DNA of 5,889 bases from Candidatus Saccharimonadota bacterium (GCA_029288335.1 JARIHJ010000006.1:1-5889), one strand, 5' to 3'; positions 1 through 4,644 are shown, counted from the stretch's first letter. The notes: generated by a model not told the origin, from the letters alone. Program-made: numbers and translations.

Positions 1-22
1 CGGAGATGTGTATAAGAGACAG
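1..22. other. Residual Nextera transposon adapter (sequencing artefact)
   Basis: Bases 4-22 are AGATGTGTATAAGAGACAG, the mosaic-end sequence of the Illumina Nextera/Tn5 adapters. The preceding CGG matches the read-2 version, whose adapter ends in CTCGG before the mosaic end. These bases are library-construction sequence left on the end of an assembled contig, and genomic sequence begins at base 23. The minus-strand LCP frame reads straight through into the adapter without a stop, so an automatic annotation would add about seven false residues (CLLYTSP) to that protein. Confidence 0.97.
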
Positions 23-606
23 GCATTAGCTAGCAGGTTCATTCCAGCGTTGGTGTTGCCATTTGAGCCTTCACCGTCTTCGAAGGCTTCGTTAATCTTG
101 CAGTACTCATAGCCGCTTTGGCAGTTGTTGCTGCCGAGGTTGACCCAGAGGTCACGCGGGATGGACAGCAAAAAGGCGGTGTTATTTTTGGTATTAATGC
201 TGACGATCATTATCGAATCTGTTAGGTCGGCGCCCTGATGGCCCGGGTCGTCGGCCGAGTACCCGGCAAGCAGAATATTGACGTGGCCGCTGTCTTCCCC
301 CCGCAGTGTCGTGCTCGAAAACAGACCAAATATGCTACCGCCGAAGAGCTTGCTGATATTACTCCAGAATTTGTAACCGACAAAAATCGCAATCGCCAGA
401 ATTAGTGCTACGATTGCCAGAATCACGCGCTTTCGCCATTTTCTAAAGCCATGGCTCTGCCAGAAGTGGTTGGGGACTTCGCCGGCCATCGCGGTCAGGG
501 CGCCATTCGGCGGCAGGCTGCGCCCGACCGCCACTAGCGGATTGGCCCGCCCGCGGGCGGTGGTCACGCCGGGAGCTGGTTTGGTGCCGTTTTTACTTCT
601 GCGCAT
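23..606 (-). CDS. LytR-CpsA-Psr (LCP) family cell-wall glycopolymer ligase, 3' end missing
   Basis: LCP proteins are membrane-anchored, outward-facing enzymes that move glycopolymers from undecaprenyl-linked carriers onto peptidoglycan or other surface acceptors. About 194 codons are present before the adapter junction. A basic, Pro/Gly-rich cytoplasmic tail (residues 1-60, ending KWRKR) precedes one membrane segment at about 61-79. The LCP domain starts at about residue 108: NILLAGYSADD, then LTDSIMIVSIN (D130) and the hallmark LLSIPRDLWV with R151 and D152, the conserved Arg/Asp positions used for polyprenyl-phosphate binding. INEAFEDGEG at 171-180 matches the following conserved block. LCP proteins are usually 300-500 residues, so a large part is lost off the contig end. 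The ATG at 606 has an AAGG only 2 bases upstream, too close for a normal ribosome binding site. An upstream ATG at about 622 hits a stop after three codons, which leaves 606 as the best start. Confidence 0.9.
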
Positions 607-635
607 AACCTTATAATTTAACCATATTTCAAGGT

Positions 636-641
636 ATTATA
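636..641 (-). promoter_or_regulatory. Candidate -10 box for the LCP gene
   Basis: A perfect TATAAT lies on the minus strand at 641-636, about 30 bases before the LCP start codon, which would give a 5' leader of roughly 22-24 bases. No convincing -35 box sits 16-18 bases upstream (the best spacing gives CAGTTT), so this rests on the -10 alone. The same 70-base divergent gap must also hold the promoter of the plus-strand gene at 678, for which I could not pick a convincing box. Confidence 0.4.
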
Positions 642-677
642 TCTGTATCATTTAATTAAAACTGAAAGGAAAAAAGT

Positions 678-863
678 ATGGGCCTATTTACACCAGCGGA
701 TCCCGAACAGCGCCAAGAAAACGATATGAGAGATCTCGTGATAGAGGTGAGGAAAACGAATGAGCTACTAGCCGAGTTGCTGGAGCTAACCAAGCGGCAG
801 TCAGAGGCAACTGGAGTGCCGCCAGCCCAGCCATCTGGGCCGCTCGGCGCGTTCAGAGTCTAG
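678..863 (+). CDS. Hypothetical small protein with predicted amphipathic/coiled-coil helix, 61 aa
   Basis: I do not recognise this protein. It is divergent from the LCP gene and begins at an ATG with a well-placed ribosome binding site (AAAGGA at 665-670, 7-base spacing), which supports real translation. Residues 1-15 are polar. Residues 16-43 (MRDLVIEVRKTNELLAELLE and onwards) form a Leu/Ile heptad-like pattern of charged and hydrophobic residues, as in a short coiled coil. Residues 45-61 are Pro/Gly/Ala-rich and probably unstructured. There is no signal peptide or membrane segment, so a cytosolic oligomerising or partner-binding protein is the most that can be inferred. The DUF6496-like gene follows 80 bases downstream on the same strand and may share its transcript. 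Confidence 0.7.
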   Translation: MGLFTPADPEQRQENDMRDLVIEVRKTNELLAELLELTKRQSEATGVPPAQPSGPLGAFRV

Positions 864-883
864 TGGTTTAGTGAGCTAGCTAA

Positions 884-912
884 CTGATAGAGATGGTGAA
901 TTCCTCTAAAAT
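884..912 (+). promoter_or_regulatory. Candidate promoter for the DUF6496-like gene
   Basis: CTGATA (884-889, 4 of 6 matches to TTGACA) is followed after exactly 17 bases by TAAAAT (907-912, 5 of 6 matches to TATAAT). Transcription would begin near base 919, giving a short leader of about 25 bases that excludes the left arm of the ribosome-binding-site hairpin at 902-932. An imperfect palindrome centred on AGCTAGCT (870-885) abuts the -35 box and could be an operator, but this is weak. Confidence 0.4.
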
Positions 913-932
913 TAATAAGTTAAGTTAGAGGA
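902..932 (+). promoter_or_regulatory. Hairpin that would bury the ribosome binding site of the DUF6496-like gene
   Basis: TCCTCTAA (902-909) is the exact reverse complement of TTAGAGGA (925-932), leaving a 15-base loop. The right arm contains most of the Shine-Dalgarno GAGGAG (928-933), so in a transcript entering from the upstream gene the ribosome binding site would be paired. In a transcript begun at about 919 the left arm is absent and the site is free. The hairpin is not followed by a T-run, so it is not an intrinsic terminator. Pairing is seen in the sequence; a regulatory role is inferred. Confidence 0.5.
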
Positions 933-943
933 GTTTTAATGTA

Positions 944-1108
944 ATGGCGAGGAAATATGGGCCAAAAGCCCAGGAAGAAGTCGAAAAAGAACTACACGAG
1001 CACAAGCATAAGGGTAAATTCCAGTCGCGCGAGCAGGCCATAGCCGTCGGTTTGAGCAAAGCGCGCAAAAAGGGCGCCAAAGCCCCGCCACCGAAGAAAT
1101 CCAGCTAG
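944..1108 (+). CDS. DUF6496-like small basic protein, 54 aa
   Basis: The product starts MARKYGPKAQEEVEKELHEH and continues KHKGKFQSREQAIAVGLSKA before a Lys/Pro-rich tail (RKKGAKAPPPKKSS). The order KYG-KA-VE-(K/E)LHE, then a basic linker, R(E/K)QAIA(V/I)GLS-AR, then KGAK matches the small proteins annotated DUF6496, which are widespread and of unknown function. Here the linker is several residues shorter than the form I recall, and part of the K/G/S-rich stretch is missing. The protein is strongly basic, so nucleic-acid binding is possible but unproven. The start ATG at 944 overlaps the stop of a two-codon ATG-TAA (939-944), and GAGGAG at 928-933 is 5 bases from the first ATG and 10 from the second. 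It lies 80 bases downstream of the 61-residue gene on the same strand. Confidence 0.8.
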   Translation: MARKYGPKAQEEVEKELHEHKHKGKFQSREQAIAVGLSKARKKGAKAPPPKKSS

Positions 1109-1332
1109 TGTTAGTATTACTTACGCCGCTGGCGCGCAATGAGTGGATTTGCTGGACGGTGACGGTCAAGCAGCAGAAGACTGGAGACGAGCATGTTAAA
1201 CGGGTAATTTCTGAACTCAAGGAAGGAATGTGGCGGCCTTGTTACTGTATAGGGTGTATCCATCGCACAGACAAAAAGATAAGCCCATCGTTTAAGCAGG
1301 TGCTCAGTAAACAATCTAGGATTAAGCAGTAG
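1108..1332 (+). CDS. Doubtful 74-codon frame overlapping the DUF6496 stop (TAGTG)
   Basis: An open frame begins at a GTG that shares its G with the TAG stop of the DUF6496-like gene, the arrangement seen in translational coupling. It is open for 225 bases and ends 83 bases before the terminator stem, which fits a third gene of the cluster. The product is basic, with a CYCIGC cluster at about residues 45-50 (three Cys, too few by itself for a zinc site) and a Lys/Ser-rich tail. I recognise no family. There is no Shine-Dalgarno before the GTG. An in-frame ATG at 1228 does have AAGGAAGGA directly before it and would make a 34-residue protein. It could also be non-coding. Beyond the frame, 1333-1415 shows nothing recognisable. 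Confidence 0.3.
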   Translation: MLVLLTPLARNEWICWTVTVKQQKTGDEHVKRVISELKEGMWRPCYCIGCIHRTDKKISPSFKQVLSKQSRIKQ

Positions 1333-1415
1333 CTATAAAGGCCCAGATCGGCATCACCTTAGATTATCGCTATTTACGGCAGCGAGTAGTTGTGTTTCGT
1401 ATGATTGCTTGATTG

Positions 1416-1445
1416 AAAAACTCCACCGGTTAGGGTGGAGTTTTT
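1416..1445. terminator. Bidirectional intrinsic terminator between convergent genes
   Basis: AAAAACTCCACC (1416-1427) pairs perfectly with GGTGGAGTTTTT (1434-1445) around a 6-base loop. The GC core is CTCCACC/GGTGGAG, with five A on one side and five T on the other, so the structure works as a Rho-independent terminator on both strands. It sits between the plus-strand small-gene cluster and the 3' end of the minus-strand hsp20 gene, 22 bases after the hsp20 stop, exactly where both transcripts should end. Confidence 0.92.
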
Positions 1446-1467
1446 CGCTGATGTGCAGCCGCTACTT

Positions 1468-1944
1468 TCAGACTGTGGCCGTCAGCCTTTTGGCTTTTCG
1501 GCTGCCGGGTGTAATCCGGATACGCTTTGCCTCGGGTCGGTTGACAGGCACCGTAATTTTCAGCAATCCTTTGTCCAGCTCGGCCGTGATGTTGTCAGCA
1601 TCGGCGCCTTCGGGCAATACGACGCGGCGGGCGAAGCTGGCGTTGCGCTCGCGGACAAGATAGCTCTTCCTGCCATCTTTTTCTTCGTCTTTCTCGGACT
1701 TCTCGCCCTTGATCTCGAGTACGCCGTTGCGGACGTTCAGCTCTATATCGCCGGTGTCAAAACCCGGGGCCTGCATCTCGACGACCATATGGCTGTCGTC
1801 GGTGCTGTAGATATCCACCGATGGCATACTGAAGTTGCTGCTAGGCAACCCGGCCGTGCGCCAAAAATTATCGAATAGCTTGTCCATCTCCTCAAAAGTA
1901 GATAGACCAAGCGTGTCGTTCGGACGACGAATTAAATCAAACAT
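1468..1944 (-). CDS. hsp20: Small heat-shock protein, Hsp20/alpha-crystallin family
   Basis: ATP-independent holdase chaperone that binds unfolding proteins and keeps them soluble for refolding, acting as a cytosolic oligomer. The 158-residue product has the usual length and order. A variable N-terminal arm (1-40, FDLIRRPNDTLGLSTFEEMD) is followed by the alpha-crystallin domain at about 41-137, including MVVEMQAPGF (53-62), NGVLEIKGEK (73-82) and the signature AELDKGLLKITVP (121-133). The C-terminal I-R-I (142-144) is the IxI anchor that docks onto neighbouring subunits. The start is set by a very strong Shine-Dalgarno, AAAGGAGGAGG at 1957-1947, a few bases before the ATG. A long leader and a CIRCE operator with overlapping promoter lie upstream, so transcription should be under HrcA-type heat-shock repression. 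The transcript ends at the terminator at 1416-1445. Confidence 0.97.
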   Translation of the reverse strand: MFDLIRRPNDTLGLSTFEEMDKLFDNFWRTAGLPSSNFSMPSVDIYSTDDSHMVVEMQAPGFDTGDIELNVRNGVLEIKGEKSEKDEEKDGRKSYLVRERNASFARRVVLPEGADADNITAELDKGLLKITVPVNRPEAKRIRITPGSRKAKRLTATV

Positions 1945-2101
1945 AGCCTCCTCCTTTCCGCTTCACCGCTACGCCGGCTTCACGGGGGTGTTGCTCCTTC
2001 GGGGCTATGGCTTTTAATGCAACTCCTAACCCCGGTAACCGATTAGCTAGCGGAGATGCGACAAACATTAAATTGTTAATTCGCGGTGGAATGCCCACCG
2101 C
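1945..2101 (-). promoter_or_regulatory. Long structured 5' leader of hsp20
   Basis: From the predicted transcription start near 2099 to the ATG at 1944 is about 155 bases. At the very 5' end GCGGTGG and CCACCGC (2101-2095 with 2089-2083) form a 7-bp stem with a 5-base loop, a position that could protect the RNA end. Further in, GGGGT (2033-2029) plus GTTGC (2023-2019) can pair with the contiguous GCAACACCCC (1994-1985), with a 5-base bulge (2028-2024) on one side. The strong Shine-Dalgarno lies outside both stems. I see no recognised riboswitch or classic ROSE/fourU thermometer. Folding was judged by eye only. Confidence 0.45.
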
Positions 2102-2105
2102 TTTC

Positions 2106-2134
2106 AATGTAGCAAATTGGCACTCTCAAGTCAA
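2106..2134 (-). promoter_or_regulatory. Sigma-70-type promoter of hsp20, interlocked with CIRCE
   Basis: On the minus strand TTGACT (2134-2129) is followed by exactly 17 bases and TACATT (2111-2106), preceded by TGC, which gives an extended -10 (TGn). The -35 box lies wholly in the 9-base spacer of the CIRCE repeat and the right arm lies between -35 and -10, so bound repressor would block RNA polymerase. Predicted start of transcription is near 2099. Confidence 0.82.
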
Positions 2135-2143
2135 GAGTGCCAA
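2117..2143. promoter_or_regulatory. CIRCE operator (HrcA binding site)
   Basis: TTGGCACTC (2117-2125), a 9-base spacer and GAGTGCCAA (2135-2143) form a perfect 9-bp inverted repeat. The known CIRCE consensus is TTAGCACTC-N9-GAGTGCTAA. This copy differs only at the third position of each arm (A to G, and T to C in the mate), so the palindrome is preserved. CIRCE is bound by the heat-shock repressor HrcA, most often at groESL and dnaK operons. Its overlap with the hsp20 promoter ties this small heat-shock gene to that regulon. No hrcA gene is in this window. Confidence 0.95.
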
Positions 2144-2210
2144 TGTTGTTATTTAGAGCAAATATAGAGCTTATGTCCTAAGGGAATTTGATACTAAAGT
2201 GGCGAAACCT

Positions 2211-2287
2211 TGGAGGGCCTGGAGGGATTTGAACCCTCGACACGTGGATTAAGAGTCCACTGCTCTAACCAACTGAGCTACAGGCCC
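2211..2287 (-). tRNA. trnK: tRNA-Lys (anticodon CUU), with encoded CCA
   Basis: The minus strand folds into a complete cloverleaf. The acceptor stem is GGGCCTG/CAGGCCC (7 bp, perfect) and the D stem GCTC/GAGC has loop AGTTGGTTA with the GG pair. The anticodon stem GTGGA/TCCAC has loop CTCTTAA, which places CTT at positions 34-36 and so decodes AAG (lysine). The variable loop is GTGTC, and the T stem GAGGG/CCCTC has loop TTCAAAT. The last four bases are T-CCA (2214-2211), so CCA is encoded. The discriminator base 73 is therefore U, whereas bacterial tRNA-Lys normally has A. It points toward hsp20, with its 3' end 67 bases from the CIRCE. No clear promoter or terminator of its own was found. 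Confidence 0.96.
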
Positions 2288-2313
2288 GCGTCCTCCCGTA
2301 CACCTAGGTCTCG

Positions 2314-2333
2314 TTTTGCCGCCAGCGGCAAAA
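2314..2333. repeat. Perfect short palindrome upstream of the tRNA and folD
   Basis: TTTTGCCGC (2314-2322) and GCGGCAAAA (2325-2333) are exact reverse complements separated by CA. The T-run is on the 5' arm and the A-run on the 3' arm on both strands, so neither strand carries a stem followed by T's and it is not an intrinsic terminator. It lies in the gap between two divergently transcribed genes, tRNA-Lys (minus) and folD (plus), and could be a protein-binding site or a dispersed repeat. Role unknown. Confidence 0.6.
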
Positions 2334-2362
2334 GCTTCGACTTACGGCTATGATCGTCCTTT

Positions 2363-2423
2363 CAAAATTCCATTCAGTTACTTCGTGCCTTGGATTGGAA
2401 TTTTGGGCGAGCCGATTGGCTCG
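2363..2423. repeat. Two adjacent inverted repeats in the folD upstream region
   Basis: CAAAATTCCA (2363-2372) pairs exactly with TGGAATTTTG (2396-2405) across 23 bases. Two bases later, CGAGCC (2408-2413) pairs exactly with GGCTCG (2418-2423) around GATT. Together they form two hairpins back to back, 50 bases before the folD -10 box. Neither is followed by a T-run. The frame of folD stays open through this stretch, but its translation there does not resemble FolD. The rest of 2288-2487 holds nothing else I recognise. Confidence 0.5.
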
Positions 2424-2472
2424 TCGGGCTGCAATTACTTTAGCAAATTACCCCTGTTCTCGCAAGTTGCGC

Positions 2473-2478
2473 TACAAT
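2473..2478 (+). promoter_or_regulatory. -10 box placed for a leaderless folD transcript
   Basis: TACAAT (5 of 6 matches to TATAAT) ends 9 bases before the folD ATG at 2488. Transcription starts 6-8 bases after a -10 box, which puts +1 at or 2-3 bases before the ATG. Consistent with this, the bases before the ATG (AGACTACTG) contain no Shine-Dalgarno. No good -35 box is present at 16-18 bases upstream. Confidence 0.5.
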
Positions 2479-2487
2479 AGACTACTG

Positions 2488-3297
2488 ATGAAATTATTGA
2501 ATGGCAGCGAGCTAGCAGGCTACATAAAGGAACGGCAGGCGCATGAGGTGCGGGGGCTACGTCAGGCGCACAAAATCTTTCCGAAGCTAGCTATCGTCCA
2601 GTGCAAAGATGACCCGGTAATCAACACCTATGTTCGGCTAAAAAAAGCTTATGGCGCCGACATCTTGGTTGACGTGGACGAATATAAAATCGATCAAGCC
2701 GAAGCGGCTAGTGTAATCAAAGAATTAAACGGCGATGCTAGCGTCCACGGCATCATTGTACAATTGCCACTGGCCGATACGAGCGAAACTGACAAAATTG
2801 TGAACTTGGTAGCGCCAGAAAAAGACGTCGACGCGCTTGGAGATAGGGCCCAATTTACACCAGCGACTCCGAACGCCATCCTCTGGCTACTTGCCGGCTA
2901 TAATGTAGGTTTGGAAGGCAAAAAAATCCTCTTAATCGGCCGCGGCAAGTTGGTTGGCGCGCCGCTCGAAAAAATTCTGCTAGGGCAGGGGTTGGATATC
3001 GAAGTAGCCGATCGCAAAACAAGTGATTTGAAGTCAAAAACCCTAGCCGCCGACATCATTATTACCGCTACCGGCAGCCCGGCGATTTTATATTCGAATA
3101 TGATTACGCAGGGTGCCGTTGTCGTAGACGCTGGTGTGGCTAGCGAGGCTGGCAAAACCGTCGGTGACCTCGCGCTAGATGTTTATAGCAGAGATGATCT
3201 GACGATTACGCCCCAAAAGGGCGGCGTAGGTCCGCTAACAGTTTGTTCTTTGTTTGAAAACGTCATCCGCTCGGCTAACCGTGCCGCTAAAGTCTAG
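2488..3297 (+). CDS. folD: Bifunctional methylenetetrahydrofolate dehydrogenase / methenyltetrahydrofolate cyclohydrolase FolD
   Basis: Cytosolic enzyme that interconverts 5,10-methylene-, 5,10-methenyl- and 10-formyl-tetrahydrofolate, feeding purine and formyl-Met-tRNA synthesis. At 269 residues it is a little shorter than typical FolD (about 280-300). The catalytic domain has the Y-x3-K pair (TYVRLKK, Y48 and K52), HGIIVQLPL (88-95) and PEKDVD (110-115). The Rossmann domain carries KKILLIGRGKLVGAPL (145-160), ADIIITATGSP (188-198), GAVVVDAGV (209-217) and KGGVGPLTV (244-252). The usual GRS of the cofactor loop is GRG, DVDGFH is DVDALG and PCTP is PATP. I chose the ATG at 2488 because MKLLNGSELA fits the family N-terminus; the frame is open from an ATG at 2350, but those 46 extra residues are unlike FolD. 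It ends in a CTAG shared with the convergent propeller gene. Confidence 0.95.
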   Translation: MKLLNGSELAGYIKERQAHEVRGLRQAHKIFPKLAIVQCKDDPVINTYVRLKKAYGADILVDVDEYKIDQAEAASVIKELNGDASVHGIIVQLPLADTSETDKIVNLVAPEKDVDALGDRAQFTPATPNAILWLLAGYNVGLEGKKILLIGRGKLVGAPLEKILLGQGLDIEVADRKTSDLKSKTLAADIIITATGSPAILYSNMITQGAVVVDAGVASEAGKTVGDLALDVYSRDDLTITPQKGGVGPLTVCSLFENVIRSANRAAKV

Positions 3298-4619
3298 TTA
3301 TAGCTAAACAGCGCGATACCGCGCAGCGGGGTGCCGCCGGTACAGGTGTCCCAGGTGGGGCAGGTCGCGCCGTGGGTTTTGAAGGCGCCGAGCAGGAACA
3401 ATTTCTTGGTTACCGGGTCGGCCGTGATGGCCTGGACGCCATTATTGCCATGATCGGCGTTGCTGCCATCACCGCTAAGCTCTGAATTCCAGTATGTCAA
3501 GATGGTGCCGTTCGCTTGCGAGAACTGGGCCGAGAAGTATGGGTAGGGGCAGTAGGGGGAAATGTTATCGTGGTTGCGGTGGTAGCCGGCCACGTAAGTA
3601 TTGCCGACAACGGCTACGCCCTGGGCGTCACCTTCGGTGTGGTCGCCCCAGTAGCCGACACCGTTGGAGGGGCTGATGCTACGGATGGCGTTCACGGTTG
3701 CGCCGCCGTCACCCATTATCAGGTGAATCGGTGATCTATACGAAGTATCCCAGGCCAGCGACAAATTTTCCTCGCCGGTGTCGCTGTTCGGCGGATTGTC
3801 GGTGCGAAGGATTGGCCTAAAAGGCGTGTAAGGCTTGCCGGTGGTAGCCGGATAGACTTCCATCAGCCCGTGCTGGGTCAGCGTGGATACTTGTTCAAAT
3901 AAGCCGCCGACAAACAGGCCGCTGGTGTCGGGCGAAAGCAGCAAAGCCTTGATCGCACCACCGCCGACCGTATCAGTCCAAATGAGCTTCCCTGTGACAG
4001 GGCTAACGTCGTAGAGCCGGTTGGAGTCACCACCGTAATAAACTCCGACGAACCTGCCGCTGGTGCTAGCCGCGATAGCGCGGACAGCGCCAGCTGAATA
4101 AGGGGCCCAACTCGTGACTTTCCAGGTCGTCGTGTTGATCGCGGCGATATAGTGACGGGCGATGCCGTTCAAACTGGTAAAATCGCCACCCACGTACAGG
4201 ACGCCGTTATCGTAAAAGAGCGCCCGCACGTAGCTGTTGGCGCTTTTGGCGGCGTATACCACCGCCCCGGTAGCTTCGTTCAGAACTGCCAAATTCGCGG
4301 CCGGATGCGATCTGCCATCTGGCGTAACGACGCCAGGGAAGTTACCGCCAATGGCGAGGTAACGGTTCGTCCCGCTGGTTATGACCGTACCGGCCAGGAT
4401 ATCGCCGCTCTCAAGCATAGTGAATTTCGAAGGGTTGCTCGCGATAGTCGTCGTGCCGGCCGGCCGGCGAGTTGCTACCGGATATGGGCAGCTGGCCGCC
4501 AGGACAGTATTCATATTTCTCCCAAAGGGAAGTACCGGCACCAAATTGGCGATAATTAAGCCTATCACCAAACTGATAATGCCTATAGATAAACTTAATT
4601 TAAGGCGCGAATAGAACAT
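3294..4619 (-). CDS. Secreted beta-propeller protein (DUF5122/delta-60-type repeats), function unknown
   Basis: The 441-residue product begins with an export signal: basic start (YSRLK), hydrophobic stretch at about 8-31, and a likely signal peptidase site in NTVLAAS near residue 42. The rest is a repeat protein. The clearest blade is LYVGGDFTSLNGIARHYIAA (141-160) followed by INTTT and a W-x-P, the pattern of DUF5122/delta-60 propeller repeats. Related units are at YLAIGGNFPG (87-96), LFVGGLFEQV (235-244), TYVAGYHRNH (341-350) and KLFLLGAFKT (406-415). Four cysteines (C44, C357, C420, C426) could form disulfides. There is no LPXTG motif or C-terminal anchor, and AASC is a poor lipobox. Start is fixed by AAGGGG at 4632-4627 with 7-base spacing. 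It follows murD by 64 bases but has its own promoter. A surface adhesion or binding role is plausible but unproven. Confidence 0.85.
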   Translation of the reverse strand: MFYSRLKLSLSIGIISLVIGLIIANLVPVLPFGRNMNTVLAASCPYPVATRRPAGTTTIASNPSKFTMLESGDILAGTVITSGTNRYLAIGGNFPGVVTPDGRSHPAANLAVLNEATGAVVYAAKSANSYVRALFYDNGVLYVGGDFTSLNGIARHYIAAINTTTWKVTSWAPYSAGAVRAIAASTSGRFVGVYYGGDSNRLYDVSPVTGKLIWTDTVGGGAIKALLLSPDTSGLFVGGLFEQVSTLTQHGLMEVYPATTGKPYTPFRPILRTDNPPNSDTGEENLSLAWDTSYRSPIHLIMGDGGATVNAIRSISPSNGVGYWGDHTEGDAQGVAVVGNTYVAGYHRNHDNISPYCPYPYFSAQFSQANGTILTYWNSELSGDGSNADHGNNGVQAITADPVTKKLFLLGAFKTHGATCPTWDTCTGGTPLRGIALFSYN

Positions 4620-4644
4620 AACTTGACCCCTTATTAGGGTGCAA

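Noticed and set aside
936..1314. Minus-strand frames of 94 and 65 codons opposite the DUF6496-like gene
   Set aside because: They have no recognised family or ribosome binding site and lie antisense to the well-supported 944-1108 gene.
1435..1878. 147-codon plus-strand open frame opposite hsp20
   Set aside because: It is a shadow of the clearly conserved Hsp20 gene on the other strand and starts inside the terminator stem.
1937..2068. 43-residue minus-strand frame in the hsp20 leader overlapping the hsp20 start
   Set aside because: No Shine-Dalgarno and no recognisable product; the leader is better explained as structured RNA. Only weak support for a coupled leader peptide.
2211..2287. tRNA-Lys as a mobile-element attachment site
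   Set aside because: No integrase and no repeated copy of the tRNA 3' end is present in the window.
2314..2333. Palindrome as a bidirectional terminator between tRNA-Lys and folD
   Set aside because: T's precede and A's follow the stem on both strands, the reverse of an intrinsic terminator, and the flanking genes diverge from it.
2350..2487. Upstream in-frame extension of FolD by 46 residues
   Set aside because: The extension is unlike any FolD N-terminus and spans the inverted repeats and the -10 box; MKLLNGSELA at 2488 is the family-like start.
4152..4559. 135-codon plus-strand frame opposite the propeller gene
   Set aside because: Antisense shadow; the minus-strand frame has a signal peptide, propeller repeats, ribosome binding site and promoter.
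4294..4619. Propeller protein as a lipoprotein (Cys at residue 44)
   Set aside because: The residues before the Cys are A-A-S, lacking the usual Leu/Val at -3, and a polar charged stretch (PFGRNMN) separates the hydrophobic core from the Cys.
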